From the NCBI GenBank assembly GCA_002721165.1, contig PBJS01000025.1, positions 4,805-68,804 on the forward strand: a stretch of 64,000 bases of DNA, in the 5' to 3' direction. The notes under the pieces were generated by a model. That model had not been told where the DNA came from. It did no database searches and saw only the letters and a program-made list of their open reading frames with translations. The DNA comes from Legionellales bacterium. Its GTDB lineage: Bacteria > Pseudomonadota > Gammaproteobacteria > Eutrophobiales > Eutrophobiaceae. A program made the translations under genes and the position numbers. Positions 7,555 to 17,047 of the stretch are shown here, one piece after another; position 1 is the first letter of the stretch; every line of letters begins with the position of its first letter.

Positions 7555-8916
7555 TTACTTTTTCTTTGGTCTTTCCCAGGATGGGATCGATTTTTGTTCA
7601 GTCCTGCTAATCGCCAAACTGTTGCTATCTACGTCTTTTGTTATTGTCGTACCTGCGGCTATTGTTGAGCCATCTTTAATTTTTACTGGTGCAATTAATT
7701 GGACGTCAGAACCTACAAAAACATTGTCGCCAATTGTTGTTTTATTTTTCTTAGCACCATCATAATTACAGGTAATCACTCCAGCACCTATATTTGTATC
7801 ACAACCAATCTCAGCATCGCCAATATAACTCAAATGATTTGCTTTAGTTTTTTTACCAAGCAAACTTTTTTTAATTTCAACAAAATTTCCCACATGAACC
7901 TGATCATCTAGCACAGAATCAGGGCGAATACGTGCAAATGGGCCAATATGACAATCATTACCAATAACCGAATTTTCAATTACAGAATTTGCAAAAATTT
8001 TTACGTTATTGCCAATAACTGCATCTTTGATTACGCAATTTGGGGCAATACTAATGTTATTTCCTAATTTTAATTTACCTTCCATCACAACATTTACATC
8101 AATTTCATTATCGTGCCCAATTTCCAACTCTCCTCGTAAATCAAACCTTGAAGGATCAGCAATACCAACACCCTCATCCATTAAACGGTGTGCTTGCACT
8201 ATTTGATAATAACGTTCTGCCTCAGAAAGCTGTGAGCGTGTATTAATTCCCTGAACCTCTATCATTGATTCCGCTAAAACTGGGAAAACCTTAACATTAT
8301 CATTTACTGCCATCTCAACAATATTAGTTAAATAATATTCATTCTGCTTATTTTTATTATTGAGAGAATTTACCCAATGATTCAAAATTTCTGCTCTAAC
8401 AACCAAAAATCCAGCATTAACTTCGCAGATTTTTTGTTGTTCTTCTGTTGCATCCTTTTCTTCGATAATGGCAATAATGTCATCATTGCTATCGCGTATT
8501 ATTCGTCCATACCCATAAGGTTCGTCGAAATACGCTGTCAAAAGGGAAAACCCAGTATCGGCTGCGGCCTCAACTAATTTTATAAGTGATGTTTCGCTAA
8601 TTAATGGAACATCCCCGTAAAGTACTAAAATATCATCAGACTTTGGTATATTAGGCAGAACTTGTTGCACTGCGTGTCCTGTCCCTAGCTGTTCTTCTTG
8701 CTCAACCCAAGAAATTTGAGAATCTTTTAATGTATTTTGAACTTCCTCTCCGCCAAAGCCATAAACAATATAAATCTCCCGATGCTCTATTTTCATTGCC
8801 GCTTCATAAACATGTGTAAGCAATGGCTTGCCTGCCAAAAGATTTAAGACCTTTGGTCTACTAGAGTGCATTCGCTTTCCTTGGCCAGCGGCTAAAATAA
8901 TAATGCTGAGACTCAA
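7555..8916 (-). CDS. glmU: Bifunctional GlmU (UDP-GlcNAc pyrophosphorylase / GlcN-1-P acetyltransferase)
   Basis: Makes UDP-N-acetylglucosamine for peptidoglycan and LPS. The N-terminal uridyltransferase domain carries LAAGQGKRMHSSRPKVL; the C-terminal left-handed beta-helix has many hexapeptide repeats (IGNNVKIFANSVIENSVIG) and the acetyltransferase segment GAGVITCNYDGAKK. Its 453 residues are typical. The start codon is TTG at 8916, the only reasonable start for MSLSIIILAAGQGKRM, with GAGAGG some 11 nt upstream. A TATAAT hexamer lies in the 120-bp gap after atpC, so it may have its own promoter. glmU after the atp operon is a classic gammaproteobacterial order. Confidence 0.96.
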   Translation of the reverse strand: MSLSIIILAAGQGKRMHSSRPKVLNLLAGKPLLTHVYEAAMKIEHREIYIVYGFGGEEVQNTLKDSQISWVEQEEQLGTGHAVQQVLPNIPKSDDILVLYGDVPLISETSLIKLVEAAADTGFSLLTAYFDEPYGYGRIIRDSNDDIIAIIEEKDATEEQQKICEVNAGFLVVRAEILNHWVNSLNNKNKQNEYYLTNIVEMAVNDNVKVFPVLAESMIEVQGINTRSQLSEAERYYQIVQAHRLMDEGVGIADPSRFDLRGELEIGHDNEIDVNVVMEGKLKLGNNISIAPNCVIKDAVIGNNVKIFANSVIENSVIGNDCHIGPFARIRPDSVLDDQVHVGNFVEIKKSLLGKKTKANHLSYIGDAEIGCDTNIGAGVITCNYDGAKKNKTTIGDNVFVGSDVQLIAPVKIKDGSTIAAGTTITKDVDSNSLAISRTEQKSIPSWERPKKK

Positions 8917-9038
8917 TTTAAAAAATACCTCTCTGTGATTAGTTTAAAAATTTTTACAGGATTATATCTGCGCTAGTAGCAGAGATATATGATTGATTTC
9001 GTATGAAAGATATATAAAGCTATTGGAAATTCGTCTAA

Positions 9039-9461
9039 TTATCGTCCGGAACGTTTTCTTAAACGCTGTAATGTCTGTAATTGAGCCGCAGCTTCTGCGA
9101 GCGCTACCTGAGCCTTGGCATAATCAATTTTAGAATCTTTCTCGTGCAATGCCTTTTCAGCTTCTTCTTTTGCTTTCACTACAGCTGCCTCGTCTAAATC
9201 CTCCGCACGCTCAGCTGTGTCAGATAAAACGGTAATTATACTTGGTTGTACTTCCAGAAGCCCGCCTGAAACATAAAAAGCTGATTCGTTACCATCAACA
9301 TCCATCACCCTGACTTCTCCCGGGGTCATTTTGGTTACCAAAGGCGTATGGCCTGGAGCAATTCCAACTTCCCCCATAATAGCTGGCGCAAAAACCATTT
9401 GAGCTTCCCCTGAAAATATTTCTTTTTCAGCGCTTACAATATCAACTTGAATTGTATTCAT
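9039..9461 (-). CDS. atpC: F1 ATP synthase epsilon subunit
   Basis: The 140-residue central-stalk subunit that couples gamma to the c ring and inhibits ATP hydrolysis. An N-terminal beta-sandwich (VSAEKEIFSGEAQMVFAPAIMGEVGIAPGHTPLVT) is followed by the C-terminal helical hairpin (EEAEKALHEKDSKIDYAKAQ). It is last of the nine-gene atp operon, 16 bp after atpD. Confidence 0.96.
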   Translation of the reverse strand: MNTIQVDIVSAEKEIFSGEAQMVFAPAIMGEVGIAPGHTPLVTKMTPGEVRVMDVDGNESAFYVSGGLLEVQPSIITVLSDTAERAEDLDEAAVVKAKEEAEKALHEKDSKIDYAKAQVALAEAAAQLQTLQRLRKRSGR

Positions 9462-9477
9462 AAAATATCTTTATTAA

Positions 9478-10881
9478 CTATAGGCCTTTTGCTTTTTCAA
9501 GCACCTGATCGATTGTGCCAACATTATAAAAAGCTTGCTCTGGAATATCATCATGCTGACCTTCTATAATCTCCTTAAAACCACGTAAAGTTTCTTTCAA
9601 TGGTACAAACTCACCATCCAGACCAGTGAAAACTTTTGCAACAAAATACGGCTGAGTTAAGAAACGTTGAATTTTTCGAGCACGTGATACAACCAATTTA
9701 TCCTCTTCAGATAATTCATCCATACCTAAAATCGCAATAATATCTCTTAATTCTTTATATCGCTGTAATGTATTTTGCACGCCGCGAGCGACATCATAAT
9801 GTTCTTGTCCGACAACCAAAGGATCTAGTTGACGGCTCGTTGAGTCCAAAGGATCGATAGCCGGATATAAACCGAGCTCTGCTATCTGACGTGATAAAAC
9901 AACAGTCGAATCTAGGTGTGAAAAAGTTGTGGCTGGTGATGGATCTGTTAAATCATCAGCTGGAACATAAACAGCTTGAATTGAAGTAATTGAACCTGTT
10001 TTAGTTGATGTTATTCTTTCTTGCAGTCTGCCCATTTCTTCTGCGAGTGTTGGTTGATAACCAACAGCTGATGGCATACGTCCCAACAATGCTGAACACT
10101 CAACACCAGCGAGAGTAAAGCGATAAATGTTATCGATAAACAATAATACATCGCGTCCTTCATCACGAAATTTTTCAGCAAGAGTCAGTCCTGTTAATGC
10201 AACACGTAAACGGTTGCCAGGTGGTTCGTTCATTTGTCCATAAACCATAGAAACTTTTGATTTTTCGAAATCATCTACATTAACAACGCCAGATTCTTGC
10301 ATTTCATAGTAGAAGTCATTCCCCTCTCGAGTACGTTCACCAACACCAGCAAAAACTGACAAGCCCGAATGCTGTGTTGCAATATTATTAATCAGTTCCA
10401 TCATGTTGACAGTTTTACCAACACCGGCTCCGCCGAATAAGCCAACTTTACCGCCCTTTGCAAAGGGAATAATAAGGTCAATGACCTTAACACCTGTTTC
10501 AAGCAATTCAGTAGAGGGACTGAGTTCTGTAAATTTCGGTGCCTCGCGGTGTATAACCATATGCTCATCCGTGTCGATTGGGCCTTTTTCGTCAATAGAT
10601 TCACCTAGTACATTCATAATGCGCCCAAGAGTCTTGCCGCCGACTGGAATTGAAATCGCCTCACCTGTATTTCGCACAGACAACCCACGCTGTAGACCAT
10701 CAGTTGAGCCTAAGGCAATTGTTCTAACAATACCGTCTCCCAATTGTTGTTGTACTTCAAGCGTGGTACTAACGCCCTCGCCTTCTACAATCAATGCATC
10801 ATAGATGTTCGGTATTGCATCGCTTGGAAACTCGACATCCAATACGGCTCCTATAATTTGTACGATTTTTCCAGAACTCAT
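9478..10881 (-). CDS. atpD: F1 ATP synthase beta subunit
   Basis: The catalytic nucleotide-binding subunit, 467 residues. The P-loop GGAGVGKT is at residues 150-157; the signature region IDNIYRFTLAGVECSALLGRMPSAVGYQ follows, and the DELSEEDK segment is near the C-terminus. It is full length with no missing motif. The gap to atpG is 45 bp and holds a purine-rich ribosome-binding sequence (AGGAAAAAG). Confidence 0.98.
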   Translation of the reverse strand: MSSGKIVQIIGAVLDVEFPSDAIPNIYDALIVEGEGVSTTLEVQQQLGDGIVRTIALGSTDGLQRGLSVRNTGEAISIPVGGKTLGRIMNVLGESIDEKGPIDTDEHMVIHREAPKFTELSPSTELLETGVKVIDLIIPFAKGGKVGLFGGAGVGKTVNMMELINNIATQHSGLSVFAGVGERTREGNDFYYEMQESGVVNVDDFEKSKVSMVYGQMNEPPGNRLRVALTGLTLAEKFRDEGRDVLLFIDNIYRFTLAGVECSALLGRMPSAVGYQPTLAEEMGRLQERITSTKTGSITSIQAVYVPADDLTDPSPATTFSHLDSTVVLSRQIAELGLYPAIDPLDSTSRQLDPLVVGQEHYDVARGVQNTLQRYKELRDIIAILGMDELSEEDKLVVSRARKIQRFLTQPYFVAKVFTGLDGEFVPLKETLRGFKEIIEGQHDDIPEQAFYNVGTIDQVLEKAKGL

Positions 10882-10926
10882 CTTTTTCCTTCCTCAGTTT
10901 TTATTATTTAATAAAAATCAATTCGA

Positions 10927-11790
10927 CTAAACAGCGGCTGCGCCCGCAACAATCTCAGATAATTCTTGAGTAATTGCCGCTTGTCTTGCCTTGTTATATA
11001 TAAGTTGTAGCTCATCAATAAGTGCGCCGGCATTTTCTGTTGCACTTTTCATAGCAACCATTCGTGCTGCCATTTCACATGATATATTTTCAATGACACC
11101 AGCGTAAACTTGTGACTCAATATAACGCGACAAGAAACCGTCTAGTACTTCTTCGGCATCAGGCTCATAAATATAATCCCAATAACTTGCATAGTTTTCT
11201 TTTTCATCCGGCTCGCCAGGCACTAACTGTTGAATAACCGGTGTTTGAACCATTGAGTTCACAAATTGATTTGAAACTAAATGCACTTCATCAATATCTC
11301 CATCTCTATAAGCATTTAGCATGATCATTATAGTTCCAATTAATTCTTCAGGATTTGGTTCGTCGCCTATATGAGTAACTTGGCCAATAATATTTACGCC
11401 AATTGATCCAAAAAAACCAGCTGCCTTTGTCCCAATAACACAAAGATCAATTTCTTTTCCTTCTATTTCCCAATTTTGAATCTTTTTTAAAAGCATACGA
11501 AACATATTTGCATTTAGACCGCCACATAATCCTCGGTCCGTTGAAACAACAATCAAACCAATTCTTTTAACCTCTTCGCGTGTTACAAGATAAGGATGCT
11601 TATACTCTGGATTCGCATGAGCAAGGTGTGATATCACATTACGAATCTTTTCTGAATAAGGACGAGCGGCAAGCATGCGATCTTGGGCTTTACGCATTTT
11701 ACTAGCTGCTACCATTTCCATAGCTTTTGTGATCTTTTGTGTATTTTTTACACTTGCAATCTTTGTTCTTACTTCCTTTCCGCCCGCCAT
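10927..11790 (-). CDS. atpG: F1 ATP synthase gamma subunit
   Basis: The rotating central shaft, 287 residues. The N-terminal helix MAGGKEVRTKIASVKNTQKI with TKAMEMVAASKMRKAQ and the C-terminal helix (ATENAGALIDELQLIYNKAR, QAAITQELSEI) are the two conserved coiled-coil strands. GLCGGLNANMF is the conserved Rossmann-like segment. It lies between atpA and atpD in the standard order. Confidence 0.97.
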   Translation of the reverse strand: MAGGKEVRTKIASVKNTQKITKAMEMVAASKMRKAQDRMLAARPYSEKIRNVISHLAHANPEYKHPYLVTREEVKRIGLIVVSTDRGLCGGLNANMFRMLLKKIQNWEIEGKEIDLCVIGTKAAGFFGSIGVNIIGQVTHIGDEPNPEELIGTIMIMLNAYRDGDIDEVHLVSNQFVNSMVQTPVIQQLVPGEPDEKENYASYWDYIYEPDAEEVLDGFLSRYIESQVYAGVIENISCEMAARMVAMKSATENAGALIDELQLIYNKARQAAITQELSEIVAGAAAV

Positions 11791-11815
11791 ATTTTTTCTT
11801 GCCTATTTCTAATTA

Positions 11816-13357
11816 TTACCAAGTATTATTTTTTTTAAACTTATCAATCGCGCTATTCATTTCAGTTTCAATATCATCATCGTAATTACCCTCGACACCA
11901 ATTTTATCCATTAAAGCCGATTGTTCACTTTTCATATAATCATGTAATGCTGATTCAAAAGCGCCAATTTTTTCCAGCTCGATATCGTCGATAAAACCAT
12001 TTTCTACAGCAAACAAACTGACGCCCATTTCAGCCACATTTAAAGGGGTATATTGTTTTTGCTTCATTAACTCCATAACGCGTTGGCCTCGTTCTAGCTG
12101 TTTTCTTGTTGCCTCATCTAAATCAGACGCAAACTGGGCAAAAGCTGCTAGTTCACGATATTGAGCAAGCGCCAACCGAACGCCGCCGCCTAGTTTTTTA
12201 ATAATCTTGGTTTGTGCAGCACCGCCTACTCGCGATACCGACAGCCCTGCGTTAATAGCTGGTCTAAAACCTGAGTTAAAAAGGTCTGATTCTAAAAATA
12301 TCTGACCATCGGTTATTGAAATCACATTGGTCGGAACGAAAGCAGAAACGTCTCCTGCTTGTGTTTCGATAATTGGTAATGCAGTTAATGAACCTGTTTT
12401 ACCTTTGACTTCCCCGTTTGTAATCTTTTCTACATAATCTTCATTAATTCGCGAAGCACGTTCTAACAAACGGGAATGTAAATAAAATACATCGCCGGGA
12501 TATGCCTCACGTCCTGGAGGACGTTTCAACAACAATGAAACCTGACGGTATGCCCATGCTTGTTTTGTTAAATCATCATAAATGATTAATGCATCTTCGC
12601 CACGATCACGAAAATATTCACCCATAGCGCAACCACCGTATGGAGCAATGTATTGCATCGCTGCAGATTCTGATGCAGTTGCTGCAACAACAATTGTGTG
12701 TTCCATTGCGCCGTGTTCTTCGAGTTTCTTTATAACAACATTAATGGATGATGCTTTTTGACCAACTGCAACATAGATACACTTAACGCCGGTGCCTTTT
12801 TGATTAATAATTGCATCGATTGCAACAGCAGTTTTACCTGTTTGACGATCACCAATAATTAACTCCCTTTGGCCGCGGCCAATAGGCACCATAGAATCAA
12901 TCGATTTAAGGCCTGTTTGGACAGGCTGGCCTACAGATTTTCTCGCGATGACTCCTGGTGCAATTTTTTCAATCGGCGAAGTTTCCTTTGTATTAATTTC
13001 ACCCTTGCCATCAATTGGATTACCTAGCGCATCAACAACGCGCCCTAACAAACCATCTCCGACAGGAACTTCAAGAATACGCTTTGTACATTTTACAACA
13101 TCGCCTTCAGAAATATGTTCATAACTACCCATGATAACTGCGCCAACGGAATCACGTTCCAAATTCAACGCTAAACCATACGTATTGCTAGGAAACTCGA
13201 TCATCTCCCCCTGCATTACATCGCTTAAACCATGTATTCTAGCAACACCGTCGGCAAGACTAACAACCGTGCCCTCAGTACGTGCTTCGGTATCTAGATC
13301 AAGTTCTTTAATCTTCTTTTTAATTAAATCACTAATTTCAGTTGCACTAATAGACAT
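11816..13357 (-). CDS. atpA: F1 ATP synthase alpha subunit
   Basis: The regulatory nucleotide-binding subunit, 513 residues. The P-loop GDRQTGKT is at residues 169-176, and the conserved segment SLLLKRPPGREAYPGDVFYLHS is present. The frame extends 11 codons upstream (MPNSFFKEERH), but the ATG at 13357 (MSISATEISDLI) matches family N-termini and has AGAGGAAAGG just before it, so I start there. It is 22 bp after atpH. Confidence 0.98.
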   Translation of the reverse strand: MSISATEISDLIKKKIKELDLDTEARTEGTVVSLADGVARIHGLSDVMQGEMIEFPSNTYGLALNLERDSVGAVIMGSYEHISEGDVVKCTKRILEVPVGDGLLGRVVDALGNPIDGKGEINTKETSPIEKIAPGVIARKSVGQPVQTGLKSIDSMVPIGRGQRELIIGDRQTGKTAVAIDAIINQKGTGVKCIYVAVGQKASSINVVIKKLEEHGAMEHTIVVAATASESAAMQYIAPYGGCAMGEYFRDRGEDALIIYDDLTKQAWAYRQVSLLLKRPPGREAYPGDVFYLHSRLLERASRINEDYVEKITNGEVKGKTGSLTALPIIETQAGDVSAFVPTNVISITDGQIFLESDLFNSGFRPAINAGLSVSRVGGAAQTKIIKKLGGGVRLALAQYRELAAFAQFASDLDEATRKQLERGQRVMELMKQKQYTPLNVAEMGVSLFAVENGFIDDIELEKIGAFESALHDYMKSEQSALMDKIGVEGNYDDDIETEMNSAIDKFKKNNTW

Positions 13358-13379
13358 ATGCCTTTCCTCTTTAAAAAAA

Positions 13380-13916
13380 CTATTGGGCAATTACATTATT
13401 TAATTCTTCTAGGCGTCCACGTAATGATGCATCAACTACGGAATCACCAACTCTAATTATTACACCACCGATCAAATCTTTATTTTCTTCGATATTAATA
13501 TCAATTTTATTGCCAGTACGCTTACTCAGGGATTCACTTATTTTTTTTATCTGATTTTCATTTAATGGATAGGCTGTTATTACATCAACCTCACTAATAT
13601 CTTCCGCTGCTGAACGTTTCTGCTCGAACAAAACAGATATTTCCGAAGCCAAACCAATACGTCCCGCATCAACACAAATCTTGACAAAGTTTTTACCTGA
13701 TTGAGTTAGTTTGTTTTCGCATATATCAACAATAAATTGATAAAGTTCGTCAGCACTTATTTTTGGACTAGCAATAACTCTCTGCATATCACTGTCGCGA
13801 ACAATCACGCTTAGCAAATTTAGCATTGTTGACCACTCACTTAATTTACCCTCCTCCAAAGCCTGCGAAAAAGCTGCTTCTGCGTAGGGTCTTACAATCG
13901 TTGTTTTTTCTAACAT
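13380..13916 (-). CDS. atpH: F1 ATP synthase delta subunit
   Basis: A 178-residue peripheral-stalk protein that joins b to the top of the alpha3beta3 head. It opens with the family motif TTIVRPYAEAAFSQALEEG and ends with the conserved GGVIIRVGDSVVDASLRGRL. Order and spacing (27 bp after atpF) fit the operon. Confidence 0.96.
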   Translation of the reverse strand: MLEKTTIVRPYAEAAFSQALEEGKLSEWSTMLNLLSVIVRDSDMQRVIASPKISADELYQFIVDICENKLTQSGKNFVKICVDAGRIGLASEISVLFEQKRSAAEDISEVDVITAYPLNENQIKKISESLSKRTGNKIDINIEENKDLIGGVIIRVGDSVVDASLRGRLEELNNVIAQ

Positions 13917-13943
13917 TGAGTCTCTTCTCTTCTAAATTTATGA

Positions 13944-14414
13944 TTATAGTTTTTTGCTAATTTTAGCCAAAACTTCATCGTGTGCTTGTTGATCAACTTC
14001 CCGCATTAATATTTGCTCAGCACCAGTAATTGCTAGAGCTGCAACTTGATTTCTCAGTTCTTGCCTTGTCTTTTCTTTTTCTTGTTCAATTTCACTTAAT
14101 GCACTCTCTTTTATTCGATCTCCTTCTTTCTTGGCAATTTCCCTTGCTTCCTCAACAATTTCATCTCCGCGTTTTTGTGCTTGCGAAATAATTGTGGCTG
14201 CCTGCTCTTTGCCTTTATTTATTTCGGTTACTGATTTTTCCTGTGCATCAGCAAAATCTTTTTGACCCTGTTCTGCCGCTGCTAAACCATCAGCAATACG
14301 GGCCTGGCGTTCCTCCATCCCTTTCAACAAAAGCGGCCAAACAAATTTCATCGTGAACCAAATAAACATGACGAAAGCTATACTCTGACCAATCAAGGTT
14401 GCATTAATATTCAT
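13944..14414 (-). CDS. atpF: Fo ATP synthase b subunit
   Basis: A 156-residue stator protein with one N-terminal transmembrane helix (INATLIGQSIAFVMFIWFTM) and a long charged helix (about residues 30-140) that dimerises as the peripheral stalk. The segment ALAITGAEQILMREVD is conserved near the C-terminus. It lies between atpE and atpH. Confidence 0.96.
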   Translation of the reverse strand: MNINATLIGQSIAFVMFIWFTMKFVWPLLLKGMEERQARIADGLAAAEQGQKDFADAQEKSVTEINKGKEQAATIISQAQKRGDEIVEEAREIAKKEGDRIKESALSEIEQEKEKTRQELRNQVAALAITGAEQILMREVDQQAHDEVLAKISKKL

Positions 14415-14451
14415 AATTGTAAGTACCTTATATTAATTCTAATCTACAAAA

Positions 14452-14688
14452 TTATGCGACAGCGAATAAAATATACATTGAAATACCGACTGCAATCATC
14501 GGGACGGCGTCTACAAGACCCATTACGATGAACATTTGCGTCCTTAACATTGGGATGAGTTCGGGTTGTCTTGCAGCACCTTCTAAAAAACGTCCTCCAA
14601 GAATTCCGATACCAACAGCTGCACCGAGTGCGCCTAATCCCATTAAAACAGATCCTGCTAAATATAACATTGCGCTTGCTTCACTCAT
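14452..14688 (-). CDS. atpE: Fo ATP synthase c subunit
   Basis: A 78-residue hairpin of two transmembrane helices that forms the rotor ring. The polar loop is ARQPEL, and the ion-binding carboxylate is D60 in GLVDAVPMIAVG. The helix-1 and helix-2 residues that mark sodium-type rings (Gln, Glu-Ser) are absent, so the enzyme is proton-driven by family rules. Confidence 0.97.
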   Translation of the reverse strand: MSEASAMLYLAGSVLMGLGALGAAVGIGILGGRFLEGAARQPELIPMLRTQMFIVMGLVDAVPMIAVGISMYILFAVA

Positions 14689-14710
14689 TTTCTACCACTC
14701 CTAAGTTTTA

Positions 14711-15601
14711 TTAATGGTCCTTTTGGTGGGCCATATCCATATAAACAATTACCAAAATCATAAAAATAAAAGCCTGTAATAACACAATCAATATATGAAA
14801 TATTGCCCATGGAAGATGCAATGTCCATTGAATCCAAAAAGGCAATAAGGCAATTAAAATAAATATCATCTCACCAGCATATAGGTTACCGAATAAACGT
14901 AATGCTAAAGAAACTGGTTTTGCAATTAAACCAACAAATTCTAATAGGAAATTTGCTGGAATGAATAATATTTGAACTACTATATTTTTTGAAGAGAACG
15001 GATGTAATGTTAGTTCGGATAGAAATCCACCAACACCTTTCATTTTAATACTATAATAGAGTATTAGCGCAAAAACTGTTAGCGATAACCCAAATGTAAT
15101 GTTTGGATCAGTTGTAGGGACAACCTTAAAATAAAAATGCGGGTCTCCGGCCAATTTTTGTGCTAAAACAGGTAACCAATCGACTGGAACTAAATCCATC
15201 GTATTCATCAAAAAAACCCAAATAAAAACGGTAAGCGCCATTGGCGCAATAAGTTTATTTTCATTATGAAAAATATCTTTAACACTGTTATCAACAAATT
15301 CAACTATCATTTCAACCAAGTTAGAAAAACCAGATGGGGCTCCCTCGCTTACATTCTTTGCAACACGATAGAAGAAAAAGCTAAATACTACTCCAAGAAA
15401 AATTGCCCAACCTAATGTATCAACATTAAGTGACCAAAACCCCATATCTACAGCTTCCTTTGAGCTATGAGCAAAAGTCCAGGTAGCCTCATTCAAAATT
15501 TGCCCGTCCCTTTCATAACCTGCAGGTAGCTTTCCATAAACCAAATTTTGTAAATGGTGCGTAATATATGATTTTGATGTAATTACTGCTTCGTCCGCCA
15601 T
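14711..15601 (-). CDS. atpB: Fo ATP synthase a subunit
   Basis: A 296-residue membrane stator with about five to six transmembrane helices. The essential arginine lies in SLALRLFGNLYAGEM, and the final helices carry FIFMILVIVYMDMA. The N-terminal about 60 residues form a longer hydrophilic section, as in other gammaproteobacteria. It lies 23 bp after atpI. Confidence 0.97.
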   Translation of the reverse strand: MADEAVITSKSYITHHLQNLVYGKLPAGYERDGQILNEATWTFAHSSKEAVDMGFWSLNVDTLGWAIFLGVVFSFFFYRVAKNVSEGAPSGFSNLVEMIVEFVDNSVKDIFHNENKLIAPMALTVFIWVFLMNTMDLVPVDWLPVLAQKLAGDPHFYFKVVPTTDPNITFGLSLTVFALILYYSIKMKGVGGFLSELTLHPFSSKNIVVQILFIPANFLLEFVGLIAKPVSLALRLFGNLYAGEMIFILIALLPFWIQWTLHLPWAIFHILIVLLQAFIFMILVIVYMDMAHQKDH

Positions 15602-15624
15602 TAATTTATCACTTAATATTATTA

Positions 15625-16002
15625 TTAGTTTTTTATCAAAATTGATAATCCAATTAAATTGCCTAGTAACATTACGCTATAACTAAGAATCACCAACCCA
15701 ACATTTAAAGTTTCAATAAACAAAAAAGACAGCGCAAAAATCACTATTGTCGCGATGACCTTAATTGCCTCACCAAGATAAAACCAAACTAAGATGCTGC
15801 TTGAATTTGTTGCCGATTTTTTGAGTGAAAATTTGGCAAACATCCCATTTGGTAAAATGTAAGCAAAACCACCTAAAATTACAGAGTATGTAAATTCAAG
15901 ACTTGCAAATATAAAAAAAACAAACCCAGCCAAAACGACTATGAACGCCTCGAATAACAACACCTTACTAACAATAGCGCGATTTCTTATTATTTCTTCC
16001 AT
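15625..16002 (-). CDS. atpI: AtpI-type ATP synthase assembly protein
   Basis: A 125-residue protein with four hydrophobic helices; AtpI assists c-ring assembly and Mg handling. Position at the head of the operon, the length, and motifs such as ILGGFAYILPNGMFAKF support the call. The family is poorly conserved, so context carries much of the weight. The operon promoter lies 100 to 130 bp upstream. Confidence 0.9.
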   Translation of the reverse strand: MEEIIRNRAIVSKVLLFEAFIVVLAGFVFFIFASLEFTYSVILGGFAYILPNGMFAKFSLKKSATNSSSILVWFYLGEAIKVIATIVIFALSFLFIETLNVGLVILSYSVMLLGNLIGLSILIKN

Positions 16003-16102
16003 TTCTTATGTTTCGCACTAACTTTAAATATTGTCGACCCTTCGGTGCTAACAAACCAATGGGTTGCCACACCACCTTTTACATCTCTCAAAAGGGAAGG
16101 AA

Positions 16103-16131
16103 AGTATAAATATCTACCCTGTAATGATCAA
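16103..16131 (-). promoter_or_regulatory. Probable atp operon promoter
   Basis: On the minus strand TTGATC (16126-16131) is followed after exactly 17 bp by TATACT (16103-16108), in the 149-bp gap between parB and atpI. A second, overlapping pair (TTGACG further upstream, TACAGG) is weaker. Transcription would start near 16096, leaving a leader of roughly 95 nt before atpI. Confidence 0.6.
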
Positions 16132-16151
16132 TGACTGAGACGTCAATTTAT

Positions 16152-17021
16152 TTAATCTAGTCGTTTAAGTATTCCTTCAAGCTCGGCTAATGAATTGTAA
16201 CTAATCTGTAATTTTCCACGGCCACTTGATTGATGTGTAATTAAAACTTTAGCAGCTAAACGTTCTGATAAGTCATTCTCCAGCTTGGTAATATTCGAAT
16301 CTTTAACGTCATTTTTGGGTCTACTATGCTGATTACCATCTAAAAGTTGTTTAACCAAATTCTCCGTCGCTCGTACCGAGAGGCCCTGTTTTACTATTTT
16401 TGTAGCCGATTCTAATTGTTTGTCTGGGCTTAATGAGAGCAACGTTCTTGCGTGTCCCATATCAAGTTTACCCGTTTCCAGCATTTTTTTTACGCCGTCA
16501 TCTAGCTCCAATAATCTTAATAAATTTGATACCGCTGGCCTTGAACGTCCGACTGCATCTGCGACAGCATCGTGAGTCATTTCAAGTTCATTAATTAAAC
16601 GCTCAAGTGCCCCTGCTTCTTCCAGTGGATTTAGATCTTCACGCTGAATATTCTCAATCAAGGCTAAACACATCGCCTCATTATCCGAAACATCTTTAAT
16701 AATCACAGGAATATCATGTAGACCAGCTATTTGTGCTGCGCGCCATCGACGTTCGCCAGCGACTATTTCGTATGAATCTTTATTTGCTAGTGAACGCACT
16801 AAAATTGGTTGTACTAACCCCTGTGATTTAATTGTACCAGCAAGGCTTTGAAGAGCGTCTTGATCAAAATCACGCCGTGGTTGAAAGGATCCACGCTCGA
16901 TAAGATCGATTGATAGCATTGTTAACGAGCTATTTTCCGGCGAAGATGCGAGGTTTGCGCCAGATACTTCCCCTAAAAGAGCATCAAGACCTTTACCTAA
17001 TCCACGTTTTTTTGCATTCAT
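16152..17021 (-). CDS. parB: Chromosome partitioning protein ParB
   Basis: A 289-residue ParB/Spo0J CTPase and parS-binding protein. It opens with the ParA-interacting leader KKRGLGKGLDALLG; the ParB motif GERRWRAAQIAGL with downstream ALIENIQREDLNPLEEA gives the nuclease-like and helix-turn-helix region (DAVADAVGRSRPAVSNLLRL). The C-terminal dimerisation domain ends the protein. It is 26 bp after parA. I saw no intact parS palindrome in the window. Confidence 0.96.
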   Translation of the reverse strand: MNAKKRGLGKGLDALLGEVSGANLASSPENSSLTMLSIDLIERGSFQPRRDFDQDALQSLAGTIKSQGLVQPILVRSLANKDSYEIVAGERRWRAAQIAGLHDIPVIIKDVSDNEAMCLALIENIQREDLNPLEEAGALERLINELEMTHDAVADAVGRSRPAVSNLLRLLELDDGVKKMLETGKLDMGHARTLLSLSPDKQLESATKIVKQGLSVRATENLVKQLLDGNQHSRPKNDVKDSNITKLENDLSERLAAKVLITHQSSGRGKLQISYNSLAELEGILKRLD

Positions 17022-17047
17022 AATCGTTGTTGTCTTAATTATTTGAT

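Noticed and set aside
8940..9030. Hairpin in the atpC-glmU gap as a terminator
   Set aside because: The stem around ATATCT/AGATAT has mismatches and no T run follows; the TATAAT it contains fits a promoter element better.
10403..10804. Plus-strand 133-codon frame inside atpD
   Set aside because: It is an antisense shadow of a highly conserved gene, with no homology that I recognise.
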